DNA of 64,000 bases from Scatomorpha stercorigallinarum (GCA_944387865.1 CALXGN010000003.1:117764-181763), one strand, 5' to 3'; shown: positions 51,467 to 59,883, counted from the first letter of the stretch. The notes: generated by a model not told the origin, from the sequence alone. Program-made: numbers and translations.

Positions 51467-51527
51467 CGCATATTGCCCAATGGCGCGTGCATGTATTTGT
51501 GGATTACAGGGAAATTGGCCTTTTGCG

Positions 51528-51582
51528 TTGACATACGTAACCGTATGTGCTAAGTTATGATCACAAACGTTACAAACGTGCG
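51528..51582 (+). promoter_or_regulatory. Promoter and operators of the dhaL operon
   Basis: TTGACA (51528-51533), 17 bp, TAAGTT (51551-51556). The perfect dyad ACATACG-N4-CGTATGT (51531-51548) fills the spacer. Downstream are ACAAACGT repeated directly and GTTACAAACGTGCG (51569-51582), shared with the SorC leader. Confidence 0.75.
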
Positions 51583-51625
51583 TTGATATCCGGCGGACGA
51601 TGAGTCCGCCGTGGAGGTGTGAGCA

Positions 51626-52231
51626 GTGAACAAAGCCGAACTATCCGAAAGGCTGAAAAACGCCTGCGCCGCCGTGACGGCAGCCGAGCAGGAGCTGAGC
51701 GACATCGACGCCCGCTTTGGCGACGCCGACCACGGCCTGACCATGAGCAAGATCGCCGGGGCCATATCCGGCGCGCTGGAGGAGCCCGCGGACGGCATAC
51801 AGGAGATGCTGGACGGCGCGGCGATGGCCGTGATGGAGATCAACGGCGGCAGCGCCGTGCCGCTCTGGAACACCTGGCTGGACGGTATGCAGGAAAACGC
51901 TCCTGCGGGCGGCGAGATCGACGCCGCCGGCCTGAAGGCCATGTTCGCCGGGGCGTACGAGGCGCTCGCCGACATATCCGGCGCCAAGGTGGGCGACAAG
52001 ACGATGATGGACGCCCTGATCCCCGCCACGGAGGCGATAGCCGCCTACGACGGCGCGGACGAGGCCGGGCTCCTTGCCGCAGCAGCCGCAGCGGCGGCGG
52101 CCGGCGCGGAGAACTCCAGGAACTTCGTATCAAAATTCGGCCGGGCCAAGAGCTACGGCGAGCAGACCATCGGCACCCCCGACGCCGGCGCCGTGTCAAT
52201 GGCGTATTTCTTCAGGGGCCTGGCAGAATGA
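51626..52231 (+). CDS. dhaL: Dihydroxyacetone kinase L subunit
   Basis: 201 residues, the ATP/ADP-binding all-helical subunit. Mg-nucleotide motif DIDARFGDADHGLTM (Asp28, Asp33, Asp35), GDKTMMDALIPA, and GRAKSYGEQTIGTPDAG near the end, as in E. coli DhaL. GTG start behind GGAGG with 9 bases. L precedes K here, and the PTS partner DhaM is not present, so the phosphoryl donor may be ATP or an unlinked DhaM. Confidence 0.94.
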   Translation: MNKAELSERLKNACAAVTAAEQELSDIDARFGDADHGLTMSKIAGAISGALEEPADGIQEMLDGAAMAVMEINGGSAVPLWNTWLDGMQENAPAGGEIDAAGLKAMFAGAYEALADISGAKVGDKTMMDALIPATEAIAAYDGADEAGLLAAAAAAAAAGAENSRNFVSKFGRAKSYGEQTIGTPDAGAVSMAYFFRGLAE

Positions 52232-52268
52232 GCGCATTTTAATTTAATACGAACAGGTGGTATGTACT

Positions 52269-53267
52269 ATGAAAATGAAGAAATTCATCAACGCCCCGGA
52301 GACCATCACCGACGAGGAGCTCGTCGGCCTCGGCCTGGCCTATCCCGACATCCTCACCGTTGACGGGCACCTGGTCATCAGCAAGGACCTGGAAAACGCC
52401 GACCGCGTGACCATCGTCACCTACGGCGGCTCCGGCCACGAGCCCGCGCAGGCCGGCTTCGTCGGCAAGGGCATGCTCGACGTGCAGGCCGTGGGCGACA
52501 TCTTTGCCGCGCCTAATGCAAAGCTGGTATTTGAGGCCATGAAGCGTGCCGACAAGGGTCACGGCGTTCTGCTGCTGACTCTCAACTACGCCGGCGACCA
52601 GCTGGCCGGCAAGCAGGCCATCAAGCTGGCGCAGAAGGCCGGGCTGAACTTCCGCCAGGTCGTCACCGGCGAGGAGATACAGTATGACCCCAACGGCGAG
52701 GACAACAGGCGCGGCCTGGCCGGCGCGGTGGCGCTCTATCACGTGGCGGCCGCGGCCGCCCGCGAGGGCAAAAGCCTCGACGAGGTCGCCGAGATAGCCC
52801 AGAAATACGCCGACAACATGGCCTCCGTCACCGTCAAGTCCACCGACGCCACCCATCCGCAGAACGGCATGCCCTTCGGCGACCTCGGCGAGACCGACAT
52901 GATGGAGATCGGCGCCGGCCAGCACGGCGAGGGCGGCGGCGTGCGCGTGCCGATGATGTCCTCCCGGGACACCGTCGCCACCGTGGCCGGGGCTCTCAGC
53001 GCCAAGCTCGGCCTGCAGGCCGGGGACAAGGCCTTCGTCATGATAAACGGCTGCGGCGCGACCACCATGATGGAGCTGCTGGTGCTCTTCAAGGACACTG
53101 TGGAGTTCCTGCGCGGCAAGGGCGTGGAGGTCGTGGCCAGCATGGTCGGCGAGATACTCACCGTCCAGGAGGCCGGCGGCTTCCAGATGAACATCGCCAA
53201 GTGGGACGACGAAACGCTCCGCCTCTGGAACTCCCCCTGCCACACCCCCGCCTACAGCAAGGAGTGA
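52269..53267 (+). CDS. dhaK: Dihydroxyacetone kinase K subunit (ketose-binding)
   Basis: 332 residues. GGSGHEP at residues 53-59 (His57), TLNYAGD (Asp110) and IGAGQHGEGG with the His219 that binds the keto substrate covalently. E. coli DhaK has HGEPG where this protein has HGEGG, and several pocket segments differ, so the substrate may be another ketose (for example erythrulose-like) rather than dihydroxyacetone. It starts 37 bases after dhaL and ends three bases before the aldolase gene: one operon. Confidence 0.92.
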   Translation: MKMKKFINAPETITDEELVGLGLAYPDILTVDGHLVISKDLENADRVTIVTYGGSGHEPAQAGFVGKGMLDVQAVGDIFAAPNAKLVFEAMKRADKGHGVLLLTLNYAGDQLAGKQAIKLAQKAGLNFRQVVTGEEIQYDPNGEDNRRGLAGAVALYHVAAAAAREGKSLDEVAEIAQKYADNMASVTVKSTDATHPQNGMPFGDLGETDMMEIGAGQHGEGGGVRVPMMSSRDTVATVAGALSAKLGLQAGDKAFVMINGCGATTMMELLVLFKDTVEFLRGKGVEVVASMVGEILTVQEAGGFQMNIAKWDDETLRLWNSPCHTPAYSKE

Positions 53268-53270
53268 GCC

Positions 53271-54155
53271 ATGGCTGACAACATCGGGAACAGGGCCGCG
53301 CACGACTACCATCTGGACGTCCCCGCGGCGCAGGAGGGCTTTTACGTCAAGGGCGCCGCTCACTGCGACTACGGCATGAAGGGCCGCCTGGCGCGCATAT
53401 TCAGCCCAAAGTCCGGCAACACGGTGATGCTGGCCTTTGACCACGGCTACATCATGGGCCCCACGGCGGGGCTCGAGCGCATCGACCTCGTCATCCCGCC
53501 GCTGATGCCCCATGTGGACGTGCTGATGGGCACGCGCGGCATCTTCCGCGACTGCATCCCGCCCGCGGTGCGCGTGGCCAGGTGCGTGCGCATGACCTAC
53601 GACTCCACCGTGCTCTTTGACGACATGTCCAACGGCGGCGGCTTCGCCTGCGACATGGAAAACGCCATCCGCACCGGCGCCGACTGCGTCGCCGTGCAGA
53701 CCTTTATCGGCGCGCCGGGCGAGAGCCGCTCGCTGGAGCTGCTCGCCCGCACGGTGGACGCCGCCACGCGCTTCGGCATCCCCACCCTCGGCGTGGTGGC
53801 CGTGGGCAAGGACATGGAGCGCACGGAGCGTTTCTTCCTGCTGGCCACCCGCGTGCTGGCGGAAAACGGCGCCAACATCGTCAAGAGCTACTACTGCGAG
53901 GGCTTCGAGCACGTGGCCGCAGCCTGCCCGGTGCCGATTGTCATCGCCGGCGGCAAGAAGCTGCCCGAGCTGGACGCCCTGGAAATGGCCTATAAGGCCA
54001 TCCGCGACGGCGCGCACGGCGTGGACATGGGCCGCAATATTTTCCAGTCCGACTGCCCCGCCGGCATGGCCCAGGCCATCGGCAAGGTGGTGCACGAGGG
54101 CTACACGCCCAAGCAGGCCTTCGAGGTCTATCAGGAGATAAAGCACAGCCAATGA
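53271..54155 (+). CDS. LsrF-like DeoC/FbaB-type aldolase/thiolase
   Basis: 294 residues, very like E. coli LsrF along the whole chain: GRLARIFSPKSGNTVMLAFDHGY, GPTAGLERIDLVIPPL, VLMGTRGI, GVVAVGKDMERTERFFLLATR, CPVPIVIAGGKKLPELDALEM, GVDMGRNIFQSDCP. The catalytic Schiff-base Lys would be Lys205 (NIVKSYY). LsrF transfers the acetyl group of phosphorylated 3-hydroxypentanedione from autoinducer-2 to CoA; relatives act on other ketose phosphates. Third gene of the operon, directly after dhaK. Confidence 0.85.
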   Translation: MADNIGNRAAHDYHLDVPAAQEGFYVKGAAHCDYGMKGRLARIFSPKSGNTVMLAFDHGYIMGPTAGLERIDLVIPPLMPHVDVLMGTRGIFRDCIPPAVRVARCVRMTYDSTVLFDDMSNGGGFACDMENAIRTGADCVAVQTFIGAPGESRSLELLARTVDAATRFGIPTLGVVAVGKDMERTERFFLLATRVLAENGANIVKSYYCEGFEHVAAACPVPIVIAGGKKLPELDALEMAYKAIRDGAHGVDMGRNIFQSDCPAGMAQAIGKVVHEGYTPKQAFEVYQEIKHSQ

Positions 54156-54201
54156 GCGCCGCGCGGCCGCGGCCGCACGGGATATTTTAGGAGGGAACAC
54201 T

Positions 54202-54525
54202 ATGTCCGCTGAATACATGCACATCGGCATCCCCGTCACCAACAGGAAGCCCGGCATGATCCACAACGAGGGCGCCGGCTTTTGGGTCAGCAACGTCGAT
54301 GACTATGATTACAAGATCGAGTACCTGAAATTTGAGGAGGGCACCCCCTTCCCGGAGGTGCTGCACCGCAACCCCCATGTCGCATACAGGGTCGATGACC
54401 TGCAAAAGTACATCGACGACGCCGACTCCGTCATCTGCGGCCCCATGGACGCCAACGACAAGGGCGACCGCCTGGCCTTCGTCTGGAAGGACGGCGCCAT
54501 CCTGGAGCTGTACCAGGAGGCCTGA
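54202..54525 (+). CDS. VOC-fold protein (possible isomerase)
   Basis: 107 residues with a vicinal-oxygen-chelate look: MHIGIPV (His7), NPHVAYRVDDL (His59) and LELYQE (Glu102) give a His-His-Glu metal set. Such small VOC proteins sit in sugar operons as isomerases or epimerases. Strong AGGAGG before the ATG. Last gene of the dhaL-dhaK-aldolase operon, 46 bases after the aldolase. The reaction is unknown; it could do the isomerisation that LsrG does in the lsr pathway. Confidence 0.7.
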   Translation: MSAEYMHIGIPVTNRKPGMIHNEGAGFWVSNVDDYDYKIEYLKFEEGTPFPEVLHRNPHVAYRVDDLQKYIDDADSVICGPMDANDKGDRLAFVWKDGAILELYQEA

Positions 54526-54540
54526 GCCCAGCAGCCCCGC

Positions 54541-54651
54541 CCGGACTGCGTTTGGATGCAGTGGGCTGTGCCCTGCTTCACAGTGAGGATGCAGAAACCT
54601 ATAAGAAATATACCCGCGGGGCTCTCGCCCCGCGGGTATTGCTTTAACGGG
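54541..54651 (+). repeat. Repeat C, copy 1, with terminator
   Basis: Starts near the VOC stop. Near-identical to 59488-59597. It ends in a strong terminator-like stem ATACCCGCGGGGC/GCCCCGCGGGTAT (54610-54639) with loop TCTC. The ACTGCGTTTGGATGCAGT dyad at its 5' side (54545-54562) adds a second hairpin. Confidence 0.9.
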
Positions 54652-54703
54652 CGTTTTTAGAGTGCGCTTTTTTGCGTCTTAAGGCGCGTTTTGTGTCCCG
54701 CTC

Positions 54704-57100
54704 TCACACCTCCCAGCCGGCTTTGGCGAGCAGGGGCAGGGCGCGGTAGAGGAACGTCAGTACCTCCGCCCGCGTGCAGGGCAGGTCCGGCGAGAACGTC
54801 GTCGGCGACGTGCCCGTCGTTATCCCCTGCTCCACCGCCCACAGCATCGCCTCCCTGTAATAGGCGTCCGCCGGCACGTCCGTGAACGGGTACACTGCGT
54901 TCTCCGGCCGCGGCCGCCCCGCCGCGCGGTAGAGGAACGTCAGCGCCTGGGCGCGCGTGCACAGCCCCTCAGGGGCGAACTCCGTCGCCGTCTTGCCCGT
55001 CGTCACCCCTGTCGAGACCGCCCATCTCACCGCCTCGTAGCAGTAACTTCCTGGCAGGACATCGTAAAACGGGCTCGCCGTCGAGAGCGTCTTCGGCCGC
55101 CCCAGCGCCCGGTACAGGAAAGTCACCGTCAGTCCGCGCTGGCTGGCAAGGTCAGGGCCCAGTTCATCGCCGAACAGCCCCGACGTCAGCCCCGCCGACG
55201 CCGCCCAGGCCACGCTCTCCGAGTACCACGCGCCCTCCTCAAGGTCTGAGAACACGCCGCCCGAGGCGAACTCGATCCCCGCGTCCGCCTCCACCGTGAC
55301 GTATATCCATTCCCCGTCCGAACGGGCCGTTACCACGCTGTTTTGGCCGTTGCCATAGTTGATCGTGGCCGTCACCGTGCCGCTCAGCCACGCCGGGCAG
55401 GGCACCCGGACGTATGCTCGCGGCAGCTTTCGCGGCAGTTTCACCTCCGCGGAGTAGGCTCCGCCCTCCTCGCCTTCCGCCGTCACCTTCACGCCCTCCG
55501 CCGTCTCCTCCTCAAAGCTTATCTCGTCCTCCCATTCCTCTATCTGCCATTTATCCCCGTCCACGCCTTCGTATTTCCTCCTTTCCAGGCCCGTGCTGTG
55601 CCTCTCCGTCACCGTCTTTGAGCCCTCCGCGTCTGTCTCCGTGAGGGAGACGCTGCCGTCAGGATTTTCCACCGTCTCGCTCATCGACCCGTCCGTCGCA
55701 GTCACCACCGTGATCTCCGTGCCGCCCGCCTGGCGCAGATAGACCGTCGCGCCCTCGCCGGCCTTCTCGCGGCTCTCGCGGTAGCTGCCGTCCGGCAGCA
55801 GCTCCGTGGTGAACACCTCGCCGCCTCGCGTGGTCACGCTCTTCACGCCGCCGTCGGGGTAAGTGGTGCTCACGTTGACCGCGCCAGTGGCGCGGTCAAC
55901 CGTCGTTATAACGACGGAGCCGTCCTCCTCGACGACCTGCCCGGGCGTGGGCGCCGGCGTCTCCGACGGTGCGGGCGTTTCCGGCGGCTCCGGCGTTTCT
56001 GACGGCGCGGGCGTTTCTGACGGCGCGGGCGTTTCGTCGGGATCGTCATCCGTCTCCGGCGGGCCGCTCTCCTGCGGCGGCGGCGTCACCTCCGGCTCCT
56101 CGCGCTCGCTGATGGTGATGATCCCCGTCGCCGTCACGGCCACCGCGCCCTGCGCGTCCTCCGCGCGCAGCCGCAGCTCATACCTCCCGGCCGCCATGCC
56201 GGACGTCTCCCATGTGCCCTCGATGGCGCCGTCATTTATACTTATTTCCTGTTTGTTCCAGTATTCTTCGCCCTCCGCGCGCCAGTCGAGGCAGGCTTTC
56301 ACCGGCTCGCCGCTCACCTTCGCGCTCACGGCGACGCTCTCCCCGGCCTCCACCGCGCCGCTCAGCCCCTGCGGCGCGCTCAATGCCAGGTCTGCCGGCG
56401 CGAGCGCTATGTAATGCGCCGCGCTGTACAGCGCCCCGCCGCTGTAAGCCACCGTCAGCTTCCCCTCCGCAGCCTCCGGCGGCAGCGTGAACGTGAGCCT
56501 CGTCAGGCCCTCATGCCGTTCCTCCGACGTATCAATAATTACCACGCTTCCGTGTGCTCCATTCGTGCCAAAAGAAAAATGCTCTGCCGAGCCGTCATAT
56601 TGTTCCACTTCCATTTCCAATTCGTAGTTCCCCTCAACATCCGGCCCCTTCAGCACCGCCGACGTGATGACCGGCTCCTCCGTTGCGACCAGCGGCACCG
56701 CCATGATGCCCAACGGCGTGTTCAGCTCGTACCGCCCCGCCTCGATGCCGTTCTCAAACTCCAGCGTAAAGGGCGGCAGCGCCGCCGCGCCCAGCTCCAC
56801 TTCAAAGGCCTCGCTCTCCGTGAGGATGTTGTACTCGCTGTCGTACACCCTCACCCACACCTCGCCAAAATCGCCAAGGAGGTTTTCCATCGCCGGCAGT
56901 TCCACCGTCTCCGTCCCCGCGGGCACATAGTAGCCTTCGCCCATGTAAAATCCCGCATCTTCCCAGTACGTCGTCCAGTCCGGCGGCCCCAGCTGCAGCG
57001 TGACAGACCCGCTTTCGTCCGCCATAACGCCCGCCGGCAACCACAGCAACGCCAGCGCCACCGCCATCGCAGCGGTCAGCAGCCTCTTAACTTTTTTCAT
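54704..57100 (-). CDS. Large secreted S-layer homology protein
   Basis: 798 residues. Signal peptide MKKVKRLLTAAMAVALALLWLPAGVMA; an N-terminal beta-rich part (residues about 28-335) with Ig-like stretches. A Pro/Thr/Glu linker of PAPSETPAPSE units (about 345-390). A region of short PDG-hairpin repeats (TYPDGGVKS, LPDGSYRES, NPDGSVSLT; about 395-520). Three SLH domains at the C-terminus (FSDLEEGAWYSESVAWAASAG; FYDVLPGSYCYEAVRWAVSTGVTTG; FTDVPADAYYREAMLWAVEQGITTG). Bound to wall polymer; adhesion or surface coat. Its codons look slightly less G+C-rich than neighbours. Confidence 0.9.
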   Translation of the reverse strand: MKKVKRLLTAAMAVALALLWLPAGVMADESGSVTLQLGPPDWTTYWEDAGFYMGEGYYVPAGTETVELPAMENLLGDFGEVWVRVYDSEYNILTESEAFEVELGAAALPPFTLEFENGIEAGRYELNTPLGIMAVPLVATEEPVITSAVLKGPDVEGNYELEMEVEQYDGSAEHFSFGTNGAHGSVVIIDTSEERHEGLTRLTFTLPPEAAEGKLTVAYSGGALYSAAHYIALAPADLALSAPQGLSGAVEAGESVAVSAKVSGEPVKACLDWRAEGEEYWNKQEISINDGAIEGTWETSGMAAGRYELRLRAEDAQGAVAVTATGIITISEREEPEVTPPPQESGPPETDDDPDETPAPSETPAPSETPEPPETPAPSETPAPTPGQVVEEDGSVVITTVDRATGAVNVSTTYPDGGVKSVTTRGGEVFTTELLPDGSYRESREKAGEGATVYLRQAGGTEITVVTATDGSMSETVENPDGSVSLTETDAEGSKTVTERHSTGLERRKYEGVDGDKWQIEEWEDEISFEEETAEGVKVTAEGEEGGAYSAEVKLPRKLPRAYVRVPCPAWLSGTVTATINYGNGQNSVVTARSDGEWIYVTVEADAGIEFASGGVFSDLEEGAWYSESVAWAASAGLTSGLFGDELGPDLASQRGLTVTFLYRALGRPKTLSTASPFYDVLPGSYCYEAVRWAVSTGVTTGKTATEFAPEGLCTRAQALTFLYRAAGRPRPENAVYPFTDVPADAYYREAMLWAVEQGITTGTSPTTFSPDLPCTRAEVLTFLYRALPLLAKAGWEV

Positions 57101-57435
57101 GTTTTTTCCTCCTTATAAAAATTAAGGCACGGCAACGCCGCGCCTTGTTTACATTTTGTTGCTGCGCTGTCAGTATAATGTACTGAATCTGTTGCTGTCT
57201 CGCCATTTTGAGTTGTTTTTTCGCTCTTTCACGATTTTCAGCGCCTGTTACAAATCCCACTTACCGTTTTTGTGCTCCTTTCACGTATGAAATGGAAACA
57301 GATCTGCAGATCGCAGAAGTTGCTGCGAACTTCCGCACTGCGCATCCCCCTCCTGCCATGAAAAAAGCCGCGCCTGGGCGCGGCTTTTTGCCTTTTGGGT
57401 CTCTTGCCCTCGGCGGGAGGCGGCGGTTTGCCGAC
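57101..57435. other. AT-richer gap with attenuator-like leader and tdk terminator
   Basis: No gene. The leader of the SLH gene has a perfect stem AAGGCGCGGC/GCCGTGCCTT (57146-57124, reverse strand) followed by AATTTTTAT, then AAGGAGG. This looks like a terminator just before the start codon. At 57362-57389 lies AAAAAGCCGCGCC/GGCGCGGCTTTTT, a bidirectional terminator for tdk. The stretch between is unusually A+T-rich (57150-57300) with a possible -10 TATACT near 57171. Confidence 0.65.
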
Positions 57436-58017
57436 TCAGGCCTCTTCCTGGGCCTTTATCTTGCGGCGCCAGCACTTGTGGCACATGGCCACATAGCTGT
57501 CGTTGCCGCCGAGGAACACCTGCTCGCCGGCGGTGACGATCTTCCCGTCCGGGCCGATGCGGGCGTTCACCGTGGCCTTCGCGCCGCACTCGCAGATGGT
57601 CTTGATCTCCGTGATGGAGTCGGCCAGCTCCAGCAGCCGGCGGCTGCCGGGGAACATGTGCGTGAGGAAGTCCGTGCGCAGGCCGAAGCAGAGCACGGGC
57701 AGGTCCAGCTCGTCCACCATCTCCCGCAGGCCGTCGATCTGCTCGGGCGTGAAGAACTGCGCCTCGTCCGCGATCACCACGTCCCGCCGCCCGGCGGATT
57801 CGTAGCGCGCGCGGATGTCGTCCTCCGGATAGATGATGTCCGCGCGCCGCTGCAATCCCACGCGGCTGCGGACGATGTCCGCGCCGTCGCGGTCGTCCAC
57901 GCTGGGCTTGATGAGCCAGACGGACATGCCCATCTCCTCATAGTTGAACTGCGTTATCAGCGCCTGGGCGCTCTTGCTGGAGCCCATGGCGCCGTATTTG
58001 AAATAGAGCTTAGCCAT
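57436..58017 (-). CDS. tdk: Thymidine kinase (type II)
   Basis: 193 residues. P-loop GAMGSSKSAQAL, DVVIADEAQFF, lasso region and four zinc Cys (ICECG and MCHKC). KGKxTDFRT-like LRTDFLTHMFPGS is the thymidine pocket. Pyrimidine salvage; overlaps udk by 8 bases, so both are co-translated. Confidence 0.97.
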   Translation of the reverse strand: MAKLYFKYGAMGSSKSAQALITQFNYEEMGMSVWLIKPSVDDRDGADIVRSRVGLQRRADIIYPEDDIRARYESAGRRDVVIADEAQFFTPEQIDGLREMVDELDLPVLCFGLRTDFLTHMFPGSRRLLELADSITEIKTICECGAKATVNARIGPDGKIVTAGEQVFLGGNDSYVAMCHKCWRRKIKAQEEA

Positions 58018-58645
58018 CTTTCCTCGTCACCCCGTTCACATGCGCGTTGATGCGCTCTATCAGCATGTCCATGGCCACCAGGTTGTGCCCGCCCTCGGGG
58101 ACGATGATGTCCGCGTTGCGCTTGCTGGGCTCCACGTACATCTCGTGCATGGGCTTGACGGTGGTCAGGTACTGGTCCACCACGCTCTCCAGGCTGCGGC
58201 CGCGGTCGCGCACGTCGCGCACGATGCGGCGCAGTATGCGCACGTCGGCGTCCGTGTCCACGAAGATCTTGATGTCCAGCAGGTCGCAGATGCGCTTGTC
58301 CTCGAAGATCAGTATGCCCTCCACGATCACCACCGGCGCGGGCTTCACCAGCACGGTCCTGTCCGAGCGGTTGTGCACCGTGTAGTCGTACACCGGGCAG
58401 CGTATCTCCTCCCCGCGGCGCAGCGCGGCCAGGTCGCGCAGCAGCAGTTCGGTGTCAAAGGCGTCCGGGCAGTCGTAATTGAGGTGGCTGCGCTGCTCGT
58501 ACGTCATGTCGTCGTGCGCCTTGTAGTAGTTGTCGTGATAGACAACGCTCACGCTCTCCGGGAAGCGCTGCAGCAGCCTGCGTGTGATGGTCGTCTTGCC
58601 GCTGCCGGTGCCGCCGGCTATGCCTATCGTTATCACGTCGCCCAT
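58010..58645 (-). CDS. udk: Uridine/cytidine kinase
   Basis: 211 residues. Walker A GIAGGTGSGKTTI at 8-20, the substrate Asp in VVYHDNYYK, then NYDCPDAFDTELL, CPVYDYTVHNRSD and VIVEGILIFED. Salvage kinase for uridine and cytidine. The ATG at 58645 follows GGGGGTAAGC; a longer open frame upstream would read through the promoter. Confidence 0.96.
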   Translation of the reverse strand: MGDVITIGIAGGTGSGKTTITRRLLQRFPESVSVVYHDNYYKAHDDMTYEQRSHLNYDCPDAFDTELLLRDLAALRRGEEIRCPVYDYTVHNRSDRTVLVKPAPVVIVEGILIFEDKRICDLLDIKIFVDTDADVRILRRIVRDVRDRGRSLESVVDQYLTTVKPMHEMYVEPSKRNADIIVPEGGHNLVAMDMLIERINAHVNGVTRKDG

Positions 58646-58667
58646 GTGCTTACCCCCATTCGACAAG

Positions 58668-58696
58668 ATTCTATCACACGAGCGGCCCGGATGCAA
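58668..58696 (-). promoter_or_regulatory. Promoter of the udk-tdk operon
   Basis: TTGCAT (58696-58691), 17 bp, TAGAAT (58673-58668). Divergent from a likely deoD promoter beginning TTGACT at 58698 with TATTTT 18 bp downstream. Confidence 0.65.
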
Positions 58697-58770
58697 ATTG
58701 ACTTTTACCCGTCCCGTATGATATTTTAATATTGTCTTCACCCCGCGATCAATAAAGGAGGAGAGCGTAT

Positions 58771-59484
58771 ATGCCAACCCCGCACAACAGCGCCTCAAAG
58801 GGCGACTTTGCAAAGACAGTCCTCATGCCGGGCGACCCGCTCCGCGCAAAATTCATAGCCGAAAAGTTCCTCGAAAACCCCGTCCTTGTCAACGACGTCC
58901 GCGGCGTCCAGGGCTACACCGGCACCTGGAAGGGCGCGCGCGTCTCCGTCCAGGCCAGCGGCATGGGCATCCCGTCCATCGGCATCTACGCCTGGGAGCT
59001 GTACACGCAGTACGACGTGGAGAACATCATCCGCGTGGGCTCCGCCGGCGGCATAGCCGACGACCTCAAGCTGATGGACGTCGTGGCCGCCCTCGGCGCG
59101 TGCACGGACTCCAACTTTGCCCACCAGTTCGGCCTCAAGGGCGCCTTCGCCCCCACGGCGGACTGGGGCCTGCTCAGCGCCGCCATGTCCGCCGCCCGCG
59201 AGCGCGGCGTGGATATGCGCGCCGGCAACGTGCTCAGCAGCGACAACTTCTACAATGACGGCTCGGACAGCCACGACCAGTGGAAAAAGATGGGCGTCCT
59301 GGCCGTGGAGATGGAGGCGGCGGGGCTCTACATGACGGCGGCGCGCTGCGGCAAGCGCGCGCTCTGCCTGTGCACGATCTCGGACCACATTTACCGGCCC
59401 GAGGAGCTGAGCCCGGAGCAGCGCCAGACCTCCTTCAACGAGATGATCGAGATCGCCCTCGACACCGCCAAGGCTGCGCCTTGA
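58771..59484 (+). CDS. deoD: Purine nucleoside phosphorylase (DeoD-type)
   Basis: 237 residues, hexameric family. PTPHNSASKGDFAKTVLMPGDPLRAKFIAE (phosphate Arg), GMGIPSIGIYAWEL, RVGSAGG, VEMEAAGLY (ribose-binding Glu) and TISDHIYRPEELSPEQRQTSF with the catalytic Asp. Salvage of purine (deoxy)nucleosides, next to the divergent pyrimidine salvage genes. AAAGGAGGAGA before the ATG. Confidence 0.97.
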   Translation: MPTPHNSASKGDFAKTVLMPGDPLRAKFIAEKFLENPVLVNDVRGVQGYTGTWKGARVSVQASGMGIPSIGIYAWELYTQYDVENIIRVGSAGGIADDLKLMDVVAALGACTDSNFAHQFGLKGAFAPTADWGLLSAAMSAARERGVDMRAGNVLSSDNFYNDGSDSHDQWKKMGVLAVEMEAAGLYMTAARCGKRALCLCTISDHIYRPEELSPEQRQTSFNEMIEIALDTAKAAP

Positions 59485-59487
59485 GCC

Positions 59488-59597
59488 CAAACTGCGTTTG
59501 GATGCAGTGGGCTGTGCCCTGCTTCACGGTGAGGATGCGGAAACCTATAAGAAATATACCCGCGGGGCTCTCGCCCCGCGGGTATTGCCTTGACGGA
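59488..59597 (+). repeat. Repeat C, copy 2, with terminator
   Basis: Starts 4 bases after the deoD stop; same sequence as 54541-54651 with few changes. The terminator stem ATACCCGCGGGGC/GCCCCGCGGGTAT is at 59556-59585. The 100 bases that follow, to the terminator at 59702, show nothing coding. Confidence 0.9.
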
Positions 59598-59701
59598 CGC
59601 TTGCTGTGCCCCTCTTCACATAAGGGGTCATTTCAGGGGTACGGGCGGGCCCTCCTGGCCGTGCGCGGTACGGGCCGGGGCGCAAGCGGCGTGTATAATG
59701 C

Positions 59702-59740
59702 AAAAACTCTCCGGGATCAGGACGATCCCGGAGAGTTTTT
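59702..59740. terminator. Bidirectional terminator at the tRNA-Gln end
   Basis: AAAACTCTCCGGGATC/GATCCCGGAGAGTTTT perfect 16 bp stem with T-runs on both strands, two bases past the tRNA. Confidence 0.9.
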
Positions 59741-59741
59741 C

Positions 59742-59815
59742 TGGCAGCGGGAGAAGGATTCGAACCCTCACATACGGAGTCAGAGTCCGCTGTGCTACCT
59801 TTACACAATCCCGCT
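59742..59815 (-). tRNA. tRNA-Gln (CTG)
   Basis: Acceptor AGCGGGA/TCCCGCT, anticodon loop CTCTGAC (anticodon CTG), T arm GGGTTCGAATCC, discriminator G and an encoded CCA. The A1-U72 pair and the variable loop TATGTG are compatible with glutamine tRNA. Confidence 0.93.
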
Positions 59816-59826
59816 ATGCGAAGAAT

Positions 59827-59854
59827 ATTATACATATTCTCCGCGCTTTGTCAA
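59827..59854 (-). promoter_or_regulatory. tRNA-Gln promoter
   Basis: TTGACA (59854-59849), 16 bp, TATAAT (59832-59827). Confidence 0.8.
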
Positions 59855-59883
59855 GAGAAATATTTCAGTCTGGCGAAAAATCT

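Noticed and set aside
59641..59700. TATAAT at 59694 as a promoter
   Set aside because: There is no -35 box at a fitting distance, and a strong terminator follows within 10 bases.
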